Assembly (NCBI RefSeq): GCF_900101115.1
Contig: NZ_FNFU01000009.1
Span: forward strand, 1-64,000
Origin: Cryobacterium psychrotolerans
Lineage (GTDB): Bacteria; Actinomycetota; Actinomycetes; Actinomycetales; Microbacteriaceae
Direction of reading: 5' to 3'
DNA: 64,000 nt
The translations under genes were made by a program, and so were the position numbers. Positions within the stretch are counted from its first letter, which is position 1; each line of letters begins with the position of its first letter. This document shows positions 48,969 through 56,938 of the stretch, in pieces. Below the pieces are notes generated by a model that was not told the DNA's origin, made no database searches, and was given only the letters and a program-made list of their open reading frames with translations.

Positions 48969-50497
48969 GCAGCAGGACGCAGCTCGTCGCCACCGATTCC
49001 ACCAACCTTGCCAGGGGCGCGGTCGCGGGCTTCGCCGGCGCCGCCACAAGCGCTGTGATGGGTTTCGTGCTGATGGTCGTCCTGGCCCGCACGCTCGGCG
49101 ACACCGGCTCGGGCGTGGTCTTGCAGGCCATCGCGGTCTTCTCGATCGTCCTGAGCCTGGCCAGGGCCGGCATGGATTCCGCCGCCGTGTGGATCATGCC
49201 CCGCCTGGTCGCGCACGATCCGGCACGGATCCGCAGCGCGCTGACGGTCATGTTCGCGGCGACGGCAGCCGCCGGCGTCCTCTGCGGCGCGGCAACCGTG
49301 ATCCTCGCGCCAGGCTTCGCGTTGACCGGGGACTCCCACGCCAGTGACGTGGCGGATGCCGTGGCCGTCGCCGGATGGTTCCTTCCGGTCGCGGCGCTCC
49401 TGCTGGTGGGGCTTGCGGCCACCCGGGGTCTGGGCGGCGTCCTGCCGTACGTGAGCGTGGGCAGCATCGGCCTTCCCGTCGTGCGTCCCATCGTCGTCTG
49501 GCTGGTCGCTGCCGGCGGCGGATCCTTCGTTGCCGTCACCCTGGCCTGGGCCGCCCCGCTCCCGGTCGCCCTGATCGCCGCCGCCCTCGTGCTGCGGGTC
49601 CAGGTTCGCCGTCACGAAGGGGCGGCCGGGGTGCGCGGGCTCTGGCGCCCTGATCCCTCCCTGCGGAAGGGCATCGTGTCCTACGCCTTGCCTCGAACGC
49701 TGTCGGCCGGCCTGGAACAGTCGGTGATTTGGCTCGACGTTGTGCTCGTGGGCATCCTTGCCGGGTCGGCTTCGGCCGGTGTCTACGGCGGCGCCAGCCG
49801 TTTCGTGGCCGCCGGACTCATCATCGACACGGCACTTCGCCTCGTCGTGTCCACTCGATTCAGCACCCTCCTGTTCCAGGAAAAGGTCGCCCAGGTCCAG
49901 GCGCTCTACCGGGTGGCGGCCACCTGGCTCGTGCTGTTCGGCACACCGATCTACCTCGTCCTGGCCGTTTTCGCGCCGGTGGTCCTCCAGCTGCTTGGAC
50001 CAGGCTTCACCGAAGGATCGACGGCGCTCATGATCCTGTGCGCCGGCGGAATCATCAGCTTCACGGCCGGCAACGTGCAGTCGGTGCTCCTGATGAGCGG
50101 GCGGAGCGGCTGGGCGGCATTCAACAAGGCAATCGTGCTCGTCGTCAATGTGGCCGGGAACCTCGTGCTCGTGCCGCTCATCGGCATCAATGGCGCCGCG
50201 ATCTCGTGGGCACTCAGCATGCTCATCGATGCCGCCCTCGCGACCGTGGAGGTCCGACGGTTCATCGGCATCCGGCTGGATGCGCGCGCCGTGGCGTACG
50301 CACTCATGGTGCCGGTGATCACGGTCGGCATCCCGGCCCTGGCCCTGCGGCTCACGGTCGGTGACACCCTGGCCGCGTTGCTCATCGCCCTCCCCCTGTG
50401 CGCGGCACTGTTCTTCGGCTGGTGCGCCCTGGACCGCCGGAGGTTGCAGCTGCATGACCTGGCGCTCCTCGCACGCCGCCGGGCCCCGGTGAAGTGA
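48965..50497 (+). CDS. Wzx-like polysaccharide flippase (MOP superfamily)
   Basis: A 510-residue membrane protein with roughly twelve to fourteen hydrophobic helices. It opens with the typical RGAVAGFAGAATSAVMGFVLMVVLARTLG and contains GVYGGASRFVAAGL and a C-terminal LVPLIGINGAAISWALSMLI. It is predicted to move lipid-linked repeat units from the inner to the outer face of the membrane. GTG 48965 overlaps the stop of the WecG-type gene. Together with the Wzy-like protein it makes a Wzx/Wzy-dependent route the best model for this locus, although no Wzz or tyrosine kinase regulator is found in the window. Confidence 0.9.
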   Translation: MSSRTQLVATDSTNLARGAVAGFAGAATSAVMGFVLMVVLARTLGDTGSGVVLQAIAVFSIVLSLARAGMDSAAVWIMPRLVAHDPARIRSALTVMFAATAAAGVLCGAATVILAPGFALTGDSHASDVADAVAVAGWFLPVAALLLVGLAATRGLGGVLPYVSVGSIGLPVVRPIVVWLVAAGGGSFVAVTLAWAAPLPVALIAAALVLRVQVRRHEGAAGVRGLWRPDPSLRKGIVSYALPRTLSAGLEQSVIWLDVVLVGILAGSASAGVYGGASRFVAAGLIIDTALRLVVSTRFSTLLFQEKVAQVQALYRVAATWLVLFGTPIYLVLAVFAPVVLQLLGPGFTEGSTALMILCAGGIISFTAGNVQSVLLMSGRSGWAAFNKAIVLVVNVAGNLVLVPLIGINGAAISWALSMLIDAALATVEVRRFIGIRLDARAVAYALMVPVITVGIPALALRLTVGDTLAALLIALPLCAALFFGWCALDRRRLQLHDLALLARRRAPVK

Positions 50498-50515
50498 TGC
50501 CAACCGAATGCGGGG

Positions 50516-50545
50516 GGTTCACTTCAGTGTTCGCTGGGGGTACTG
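50516..50545 (+). promoter_or_regulatory. promoter-like box C of the EPS region
   Basis: GGTTCA (50516-50521), 15 bases, then GGGGTAC (50537-50543). It resembles boxes A and B, and fits the GTTT...GGGTA(T/C) pattern of SigB/SigF promoters better than they do in spacing. It lies just behind the flippase stop. Confidence 0.45.
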
Positions 50546-50603
50546 TGCGTCGTAGTCGGAGCTCTCCCACCCCCGGGAGGCACCCGGCTGACGTGGGAAC
50601 CAA

Positions 50604-50624
50604 CCTGTACACCCGAAATGCAGG
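50604..50624 (+). promoter_or_regulatory. SD-sequestering leader hairpin, copy C
   Basis: CCTGTA (50604-50609) pairs with TGCAGG (50619-50624), loop CACCCGAAA. The 3' arm continues as GCAGGAGA, the Shine-Dalgarno sequence for the leader frame at GTG 50635. An ATG at 50628 in another frame stops after three codons. Confidence 0.7.
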
Positions 50625-50634
50625 AGATGATCCA

Positions 50635-50688
50635 GTGAACCCGACCCTTGCGCTTGCGTGCGCTCCCGCCCCCGGGAGTCCGTCATGA
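50635..50688 (+). CDS. leader peptide C (17 aa), coupled to the secreted-protein gene
   Basis: A 17-codon frame, GTG start, encoding VNPTLALACAPAPGSPS. Its TGA overlaps the ATG of the next gene (ATGA). A hairpin CTCCCG/CGGGAG lies at its 3' end. Position, Shine-Dalgarno and overlap repeat the arrangement of leader A. All three leader peptides share a Cys-Ala followed by Pro or Ser near their C-terminal part, which may be chance given their composition. Confidence 0.5.
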   Translation: MNPTLALACAPAPGSPS

Positions 50689-51380
50689 CGAAGTCCACGC
50701 ACGCCCCCCAGCCCGGCGGCGAGCCGTCGGGCGAGCGGCGGCCGCCCCGCCCCCGGCGCCGAGCCGTGCTTGTCGGGCTGTCGGCCGCGGTGACATTTCC
50801 GCTCTGCCTGGCAGCCTGGGCGTCCTTGCCCGCCCCGGCGACGGGCGCGGTCGAGAAAGCGGCGCCTCCCGCGGTGGGCGGCACGATCCGCGCGGCCGCC
50901 CCGGCGGCCCCGTCCCCCACCGCGACGCCTCCCGGGGCCTCGACGACGGCCCCGCTGGGAGCCCTCAACAAGGAGCTGGCGACATCGACTGTCAAGGGAT
51001 TCCTGGAGTCTGTCGCAGCCGTTGATCCGACGTCCAAGAGCCTGGGCGCCAAGCTGTCCGCCGTGGCCAGGGGCGCGATCGTCGACGAGCTCGAGAACGA
51101 GCAGCAGGAGTTGGAGTCGAACGGCTGGACGCAACGCGGCAAGGCCACCGTGAAATCCGTCACCATCATCAGCACCAACCTGACCGCAACGCCCCCGGCT
51201 GCGGTCGCACAAGCCTGCGTCGACTCCGGCAAGGTCGTGACGCTCGATGCCGACGGCCGGCCGCTGGCCGGCACGGACCCGGCTGCCGCGCACGCCGCCC
51301 TGAACATCTACTCACTGCAGCAGGACGGCGGAACGTGGCGCATCACGGCCCGGACGTTCCCGGACGACCCGGCCTGCTGA
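50685..51380 (+). CDS. secreted or membrane-anchored protein of unknown function (231 aa)
   Basis: The N terminus is basic (GERRPPRPRRRAVLVG) and followed by one hydrophobic segment (LSAAVTFPLCLAAWASL, about 35-52), then a Pro/Ala/Thr-rich spacer to about 95. The outside domain begins near LNKELATSTVKGFLES. It resembles the small alpha+beta (NTF2-like or Mce-associated) domains often found behind such anchors, but I cannot assign a family. It is the first gene of a transcript with the fibrinogen-like protein (44 bases) and CDP-alcohol transferase, all under leader C. A role in EPS export or anchoring is inferred only from position. Confidence 0.75.
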   Translation: MTKSTHAPQPGGEPSGERRPPRPRRRAVLVGLSAAVTFPLCLAAWASLPAPATGAVEKAAPPAVGGTIRAAAPAAPSPTATPPGASTTAPLGALNKELATSTVKGFLESVAAVDPTSKSLGAKLSAVARGAIVDELENEQQELESNGWTQRGKATVKSVTIISTNLTATPPAAVAQACVDSGKVVTLDADGRPLAGTDPAAAHAALNIYSLQQDGGTWRITARTFPDDPAC

Positions 51381-51424
51381 TGCGCCGATCACGGCCGACC
51401 CCATCACTCACGAGGAGAACCGAC

Positions 51425-54274
51425 ATGCAGCGCTCAGGTACCGGACCCGCCGCCACGCGACGTGCCGCCTGGCTCACCGCCGGCGTCCTGCTGGCATCCG
51501 TCCTGACGCCGACCGCCGCGAATGCCGCGAGCCTGCCGGTGCCCAACGGGTTGACGGCAGCGAGCGCCGCGGCATCCTGTTGGGAAATCAAGCAGGTCAC
51601 TCCCTCCGCTCCGAGCGGCGTTTACTGGCTGGCCACGCCCGCGCTGGGAGCGCCGGACCGCTTCTACTGCGACCAGACGACCGGCGGGGGCGGCTGGGTG
51701 CTCGTCGGACGCGGCCGGGAGGACTGGTCGCAGTCCGACGAGGGCAAGGGCAGCCCGGCCACCGTGAGCGGAACCATCACCGGGCAGGCCGCCTTCGCCC
51801 CGGCCCAGCTTTCGGCCGCCGTGATCCGCGCGCTCCTGAACGGGGCCGCCGTCAAGTCCCTCTCGGACGGCGTGCGGCTGCGGCGCGCAACGAACGCCAC
51901 CGGGACCGCGTGGCAGGAATCCACATTCACGTTCTCCTCGCCGCGCGACGACTGGTCCTGGATGTTCAACAACGAGCAGCGCCTCGCCTCCTGGAAGATC
52001 GGCGCGGCCTCCGGCACCGGCGGCCAAACGGCCGCCTTCGGATCCGGCACCGGCCTGGAGCGCATCGAGACGATCACGACCGTCAACCAGGGCTGGAAGC
52101 CCGGCTTCGGATTCGGCACGGCCGCCCGCGGCACGACCAGTGCGAGCAGCTACCTCTGGGCACCGAGTTCGACCGCCCCCAATCCTCGCCCGTTCACGCA
52201 GGTGTACCTGAGGCCGAAGCTGCTGAGCTCCACCATCTTCTCGGCCATCCCCGACTCGGGCACCGCGAAGTCCGAAAACGCGGGGGTGGCGCAGAGCTTC
52301 GCCGCGCCGACCGTCTGGGGAGTCACCGGGCTGGGCGCCGGGCCGTCCACAACAGAGGGCAGCAACGAGGTCTCCGCCTTCGCAGAGGGCAACGGCATCG
52401 TCTACGTCGGCGGGAACTTCCTCGCGGTACAGCGGAACTCGGCGGGAAGCGGCAAGGTCACGCAGTCCTACCTCGCTGCCTTCGATGTGCGGACCGGGGA
52501 ATGGATCTCCTCGTTCCGGCCGACCTTCAACAACCAGGTCAAGGCGCTCGCCGTGCTGCCCAATGGACGCCTGGCCGTCGGCGGCTACTTCAGCACGGTG
52601 AACGGGGCTTCCCGCGCCGCCTTCGTCGTGCTCGATCCGACCACGGGGGCCACCGACGCGAGCTACACCACGAAGATCTTCAACAACATCGCCGGCGGCG
52701 TGCCCGTGGTTCGTTCACTCGACGTGCAGGACAACTGGCTCTATCTCGGCGGGGCCTTCACCCACATGACCGGAGGTACCGCGACATCCCAGAGGTACAT
52801 GCGGTCCGCGGGCCGGATAGCCGCGACCGACGGCACCCCCGACCGCACCTGGAACCCTGAATTCAATGGGACCGTGATCTCGCTCGACGCTTCGGCCCGG
52901 GGAGACCGCGCCTATTACGCCGGGTACTTCACCACGTCGAAGACCACAGCCGCCGTCAAGGGCGCCGCGATCAGAACCGCGGACGCCACGGTGGTCCCGT
53001 GGACCATCGACTTCTCGAGTGCGAACAACTACCAGCAGGCCGTCAGGGAGGTCGGCAGCAGGGTGTGGATCGGCGGATCCAACCACATGCTGTACAGCTA
53101 CGACCGCGCGGCGATGTCCGAGCTGAGCACCAACATCACCAAGTCGGGAGGTGACTTCCAGGCGATCTCGAGTGACGGATCCGTCGTCTACGGCGGCTGC
53201 CACTGCTTCTATACGAACTATTCCGGGGCACGGAGGTGGCCGACGATCGGCACGAACTGGACCCAGGCATCGAAGATCAGCAGCGCCGGGGCCTGGGACA
53301 ACGCGACGGGCAAGTACCTCAACGCCTTCAGTCCCATCGTGAGCCAGCGCGCCGGCGCCGGAGCATGGGCCCTGTTCAACGACTCGACCGGGACCACCTG
53401 GTTCGGCGGCGACTACAGCAGTTCGTTCAAGGCCGGGTTCGTGTCCCAGTGGTCGGGCGGTTTCGTGCGGTTCGCACACAACGACACGCAGGCGCCGACC
53501 ATCCCGTCGCGGCTCACAGCCGCGGTGACCGCCGGGGGTGACGCGCTGGGCTGGAGCGGTTCGACGGACAACCGTGGTTCCGTCACATACCAGGTGCTGC
53601 GCCAGGACCGCGTCATCGCGGCGACCACGTCGACATCGCTGACCGTTCCGGCCGCGCCGGCGGGGACGAAATATTTCGTTCGCGCCGTCGATCCCTCCGG
53701 CAACCGCTCGGCCAGCACCCCGGCGGTCACGGCCGACACGGCTGCGCCGCCGCCTCCGCCGCCGCCCGCGGACGCAACGCTGATCGGCGCGGGAAGCTCC
53801 TGGAGCTACTACTACTCCGCGACCGACCCGGCGCCGGGCTGGCAAGCGCCGACGTATGACGCATCGAGCTGGCCGACCGGCCCCGCGCCTCTCGGCTGGG
53901 GCCAGGCGACCCTGGGGACGACCCTGACCGCCGCGACCCCCAAACCGCTCACGTCCTACTACCGCAAGGCCTTCACGGTCGCCGATCCGGCCCAGGTCGG
54001 AACGGTCGAGGTGACGACGCGGGCAGACGACGGCATCGTCGTGTACCTGAACGGCGTGGAGATCACCCGGGTGAACATGCCGTCGGGCACCGTGACGAGC
54101 GGCACCTATGCCATCTCGGCCATCTCGGCGAGCACCGCCCTGGCCAACCCGGTCGTCGTGCAGGTCCCCGGCTCGACCCTCGTCGCGGGCACCAATGTGA
54201 TCACCGCGGAGGTCCACTCCAATTACCGTGCCACACCAAGCGCCAGCTTCGAGCTGTCGGCCGTCGTGAAATAG
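51425..54274 (+). CDS. large secreted protein: fibrinogen-like domain, beta-propeller, FN3 and C-terminal beta-sandwich
   Basis: 949 residues with a signal peptide (WLTAGVLLASVLTPTAANA, cleaved near 35). A fibrinogen-related domain starts at SCWEIKQVTPSAPSGVYWL and contains RFYCDQTTGGGGWVLVGRG near 78-96, the classic FReD signature. From about 280 to 680 are repeats of the kind NGIVYVGGNF, NGRLAVGGYFSTVNG, NWLYLGGAF, RVWIGGS, TTWFGGDYSSSF: a delta-60/NHL-like propeller. A fibronectin type III domain (LTAAVTAGGDALGWSGSTDN) and a Pro-rich hinge (AAPPPPPPPA) follow. The last 150 residues form a galactose-binding-like sandwich (TRADDGIVVYLNGVEI). It is probably a sugar-binding or adhesive surface protein of this EPS system. 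Function inferred. Confidence 0.85.
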   Translation: MQRSGTGPAATRRAAWLTAGVLLASVLTPTAANAASLPVPNGLTAASAAASCWEIKQVTPSAPSGVYWLATPALGAPDRFYCDQTTGGGGWVLVGRGREDWSQSDEGKGSPATVSGTITGQAAFAPAQLSAAVIRALLNGAAVKSLSDGVRLRRATNATGTAWQESTFTFSSPRDDWSWMFNNEQRLASWKIGAASGTGGQTAAFGSGTGLERIETITTVNQGWKPGFGFGTAARGTTSASSYLWAPSSTAPNPRPFTQVYLRPKLLSSTIFSAIPDSGTAKSENAGVAQSFAAPTVWGVTGLGAGPSTTEGSNEVSAFAEGNGIVYVGGNFLAVQRNSAGSGKVTQSYLAAFDVRTGEWISSFRPTFNNQVKALAVLPNGRLAVGGYFSTVNGASRAAFVVLDPTTGATDASYTTKIFNNIAGGVPVVRSLDVQDNWLYLGGAFTHMTGGTATSQRYMRSAGRIAATDGTPDRTWNPEFNGTVISLDASARGDRAYYAGYFTTSKTTAAVKGAAIRTADATVVPWTIDFSSANNYQQAVREVGSRVWIGGSNHMLYSYDRAAMSELSTNITKSGGDFQAISSDGSVVYGGCHCFYTNYSGARRWPTIGTNWTQASKISSAGAWDNATGKYLNAFSPIVSQRAGAGAWALFNDSTGTTWFGGDYSSSFKAGFVSQWSGGFVRFAHNDTQAPTIPSRLTAAVTAGGDALGWSGSTDNRGSVTYQVLRQDRVIAATTSTSLTVPAAPAGTKYFVRAVDPSGNRSASTPAVTADTAAPPPPPPPADATLIGAGSSWSYYYSATDPAPGWQAPTYDASSWPTGPAPLGWGQATLGTTLTAATPKPLTSYYRKAFTVADPAQVGTVEVTTRADDGIVVYLNGVEITRVNMPSGTVTSGTYAISAISASTALANPVVVQVPGSTLVAGTNVITAEVHSNYRATPSASFELSAVVK

Positions 54275-54285
54275 AGGGTCCACGG

Positions 54286-55047
54286 ATGTCCCACGCCCAC
54301 TCATCCACCTTCGAGGCGGCTCAAACCAGCGCCGGGAGTGACAGACGGTTCAGCGTGGCCCTGGCCCGGCTCGGATCGGCCCAGAAGCCGGCAAGCGGGG
54401 TGCCCGCCTATACCCGCTGGGTCAACCGGCGCCTCGCCCGGTTCGCGGCCGCGGCCGCATATTCCGCCGGCTGGTCGGCGAACGCCGTCACGGCGGCATC
54501 CGCGGCACTGTCTTTCGTCGCGCTTGCGCTCATGGTCACGGTGCCGACGACCGCCCCGCTCGGAGTCGCGGTCGGGGTGCTGCTCGCCGCCGGCTACGTG
54601 CTCGACTCCGCCGACGGGCAGGTCGCCCGGCTCGGCGGCGGCGGGAGCGCTGCCGGCGAATGGCTCGACCATGTTGTCGACGCGATCCGCACCCCTGCGC
54701 TGCACCTGGCAACCCTGATCGGGCTGAGCGCCGTGCCGGGGATCGGCACCTGGCCCCTGCTGATCGCGATCGGCTACTGCCTCGTCAGCGTCGGCCAGTT
54801 CATGAGCCAGATCCTGGCCGAGCAGCTCTCCGGCGCGGCCGCACCTCGGTCCGATGCCTCCGGGATCAAGCAGTCTCTCCTCTTAGTGCCCACGGATAAC
54901 GGAACGTTGTGCTGGATCTTCCTGCTCTGGGGGATGCCGTCGATCTTCGTGTGGGTCTACGCGGCCATGTTCCTGGCCAACACCGTCCATGCGGCCGTGT
55001 CCATGCGCCGCAAGTACGTGCGGCTGACCGTGCTGCGGAAGCGCTGA
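54286..55047 (+). CDS. CDP-alcohol phosphatidyltransferase family protein
   Basis: A 253-residue membrane enzyme with about six hydrophobic segments. The family motif D-x2-DG-x2-AR-x8-G-x3-D-x3-D is complete: DSADGQVARLGGGG, then GEWLDHVVD, near 105-130. It transfers a phospho-alcohol moiety from a CDP-linked donor to a hydroxyl acceptor. It starts 11 bases after the fibrinogen-like gene, so it belongs to the same transcript. With the TagD-like cytidylyltransferase at 44109 it could modify the polymer or its lipid anchor with an alcohol phosphate; ordinary phospholipid synthesis is the alternative. Confidence 0.88.
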   Translation: MSHAHSSTFEAAQTSAGSDRRFSVALARLGSAQKPASGVPAYTRWVNRRLARFAAAAAYSAGWSANAVTAASAALSFVALALMVTVPTTAPLGVAVGVLLAAGYVLDSADGQVARLGGGGSAAGEWLDHVVDAIRTPALHLATLIGLSAVPGIGTWPLLIAIGYCLVSVGQFMSQILAEQLSGAAAPRSDASGIKQSLLLVPTDNGTLCWIFLLWGMPSIFVWVYAAMFLANTVHAAVSMRRKYVRLTVLRKR

Positions 55048-55074
55048 ACCGCGGCTTCTCAGTTTCTGCGGCGC

Positions 55075-55950
55075 TCAGAGCGCGGCGTCGCCCGGTGCGA
55101 ACGTGTCGCAGCCGTCCGCGCCCTGCTCGAAACCGGTCATGAACCAGCGCTGCCGCTGCTCGCTCGAACCGTGCGTCCAGCCCTCCGGATTGACCTGGCC
55201 CTGCGTGGCCTGCTGGATCCGGTCGTCACCGACGGCGGATGCGGCGCTCAGCGCGTCCCGGATCTGCGCCGGGGTGATCGGCTCGAGGAACGGGACTCCG
55301 CTCGGATCTTCCGTCGTCGATGCGGAGCCGGCCCAGGCGCCGGCGTAGCAGTCGGCCTGCAGCTCGACGCGAACCGCGTTAGAGCCGGCTCCGGTGCGCC
55401 CGTCCTGGGACTTCTCGAGGACCCCCGTGATGTTCTGGATGTGGTGGCCCCACTCATGCGAGACGACATACATCTCGGCCAGCGGCCCCCCGGAGGAGCC
55501 GAAACGCGTGCGCAGTTCGTCGTAGAACGCCGTGTCGATGTAGATCGTGGCGTCGGGCGGACAGTAGAACGGGCCGGTCGCGCTCGAGGCGCCGCCGCAG
55601 CCGGTGCTGACGCTGTCGGTGAACAGCGAGAGGTCCTGCGGCGGCTGGTAGTCCACGCCGAGTGCGGGCAGCTCGTTGGCCCAGTAGGAGTCGAGCGAAG
55701 CCGCAGCCCCCTTCATCCGGCAGTCGATGTCGGCATTGGCGTCGGCGCCGGTCTGGCAGTTCTCGAGGGAGGAGCCGGTGGGCTGCGGTCCGGCGCCGCC
55801 GACCAGTCCGGTCAGGTCGACGCCGAGGATCTGCGACAGGATGATCAGGGCGACGACGCCCAGGCCACCTCCACCGACGGCGATGCCGGTGTTGCGCCCG
55901 CGCTTGCTTGCCCTGCCGCCGCCGATGTTGGCATTGTCGTTGAACGTCAT
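55075..55950 (-). CDS. neutral zinc metallopeptidase (YpfJ type), membrane-anchored
   Basis: A 291-residue protein. The start MTFNDNANIGGGRASKRGRN is followed by one membrane segment (GGGGLGVVALIILSQILGV, about 27-45) and an outside domain with the zinc motif HEWGHHIQNITG near 170-181. A downstream RVELQADCYAGAW supplies the third ligand, as in the YpfJ/zinicin-like family. Cysteines at DIDCRM and STGCGGAS may pair. It converges on the CDP-alcohol transferase gene and is close to the iminopeptidase gene upstream (9 bases), so these are likely co-transcribed. Confidence 0.9.
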   Translation of the reverse strand: MTFNDNANIGGGRASKRGRNTGIAVGGGGLGVVALIILSQILGVDLTGLVGGAGPQPTGSSLENCQTGADANADIDCRMKGAAASLDSYWANELPALGVDYQPPQDLSLFTDSVSTGCGGASSATGPFYCPPDATIYIDTAFYDELRTRFGSSGGPLAEMYVVSHEWGHHIQNITGVLEKSQDGRTGAGSNAVRVELQADCYAGAWAGSASTTEDPSGVPFLEPITPAQIRDALSAASAVGDDRIQQATQGQVNPEGWTHGSSEQRQRWFMTGFEQGADGCDTFAPGDAAL

Positions 55951-55959
55951 CTGGACAGG

Positions 55960-56916
55960 CTACGCCGCGAAGCGGTCGGTCGCCGCGATGATGGCGTCGA
56001 GGTTGCCGGGCTGGTCGAAGGCGTGGCCGGCATCCGGAATCATGTGAAACTCGGCCTCGGGCCACGCCTTGTGCAGCTCCCAGGCGGTGAACGCCGGGGT
56101 GCACATGTCGTAGCGGCCCTGCACGATCACCCCGGGGATGTCCTTCAGCTTGCCCGCGTCCCGGATCAGCTGGTTCGGCTCGAACCAGCCGCCGTTTTGG
56201 AAGTAGTGGTTTTCGATCCGGGCGAACGCAACCGCGAAAGCGGGCTCGGTGAAGTGCGCGATCGTCTCCGGCTGCTGCAGCAGCGTGATCGTGGACGACT
56301 CCCACGTGGACCAGGCGATGCCGGCGCGTTCGCGAACGGCCTGGTCCGGGTCGTGCAGCAGTCGGCCGTAGGCCTCGATCAGGTGGCCGCGTTCGTCGAC
56401 CGGCACCGGGGCCAGGAAGCTTTCCCACAGGTCAGGGTAAATCGCCGCGGCGCCGCCCTCGTAAAACCAGTCCAGCTCGACCGGGCGCAGGGTGAAGATG
56501 CCGCGAACGACGAGCTCGGTGACGTGCTCGGTGTGGGTCTGTGCGTAGGCCAGGGCGAGGGCGCTGCCCCACGAGCCGCCGCAGACCAGCCAGCTGTCGA
56601 TGCCGAGGTGCGCGCGGAGCCTCTCCAGGTCGGCCACGAGGTGCCAGGTGGTGTTCGCCTCGAGGTCCGCGGCCGGCTCACTCGCATGCGGCGTGCTCCG
56701 GCCGCATCCGCGCTGGTCGAAGAGGATGATCCGGTACTTCTCCGGGTTGAAGACGCGGCGCTGTGTGGCGCTCGACGCGCCTCCGGGGCCGCCGTGGAGG
56801 TAGACCGCCGGCTTGCCGTCGGGGTTTCCGGATGCCTCCCAGTACAGGGCCTGGCCGTCCCCCACGTCAAGCATGCCGGTCTCGTACGGTTCGATTTCGG
56901 GATAGAACTCTCGCAT
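55960..56916 (-). CDS. pip: proline iminopeptidase
   Basis: A 318-residue alpha/beta-hydrolase that removes N-terminal proline from peptides. It begins with the family-specific MREFYPEIEPYETGMLDVGDG. The oxyanion block is VYLHGGPGGASS near 38-50, FDQRGCGRS near 67-75, the nucleophile elbow GGSWGSALALAYAQ near 112-125, and late Asp/His region IVQGRYDMCTP and DAGHAFDQPGN. Length and motifs are standard for Xanthomonas-type PIP. The start ATG at 56916 has a GGGAAG-like signal. It is followed by the zinc peptidase gene. Confidence 0.93.
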   Translation of the reverse strand: MREFYPEIEPYETGMLDVGDGQALYWEASGNPDGKPAVYLHGGPGGASSATQRRVFNPEKYRIILFDQRGCGRSTPHASEPAADLEANTTWHLVADLERLRAHLGIDSWLVCGGSWGSALALAYAQTHTEHVTELVVRGIFTLRPVELDWFYEGGAAAIYPDLWESFLAPVPVDERGHLIEAYGRLLHDPDQAVRERAGIAWSTWESSTITLLQQPETIAHFTEPAFAVAFARIENHYFQNGGWFEPNQLIRDAGKLKDIPGVIVQGRYDMCTPAFTAWELHKAWPEAEFHMIPDAGHAFDQPGNLDAIIAATDRFAA

Positions 56917-56938
56917 GGGAAGAGCCTATTACCCGCCG

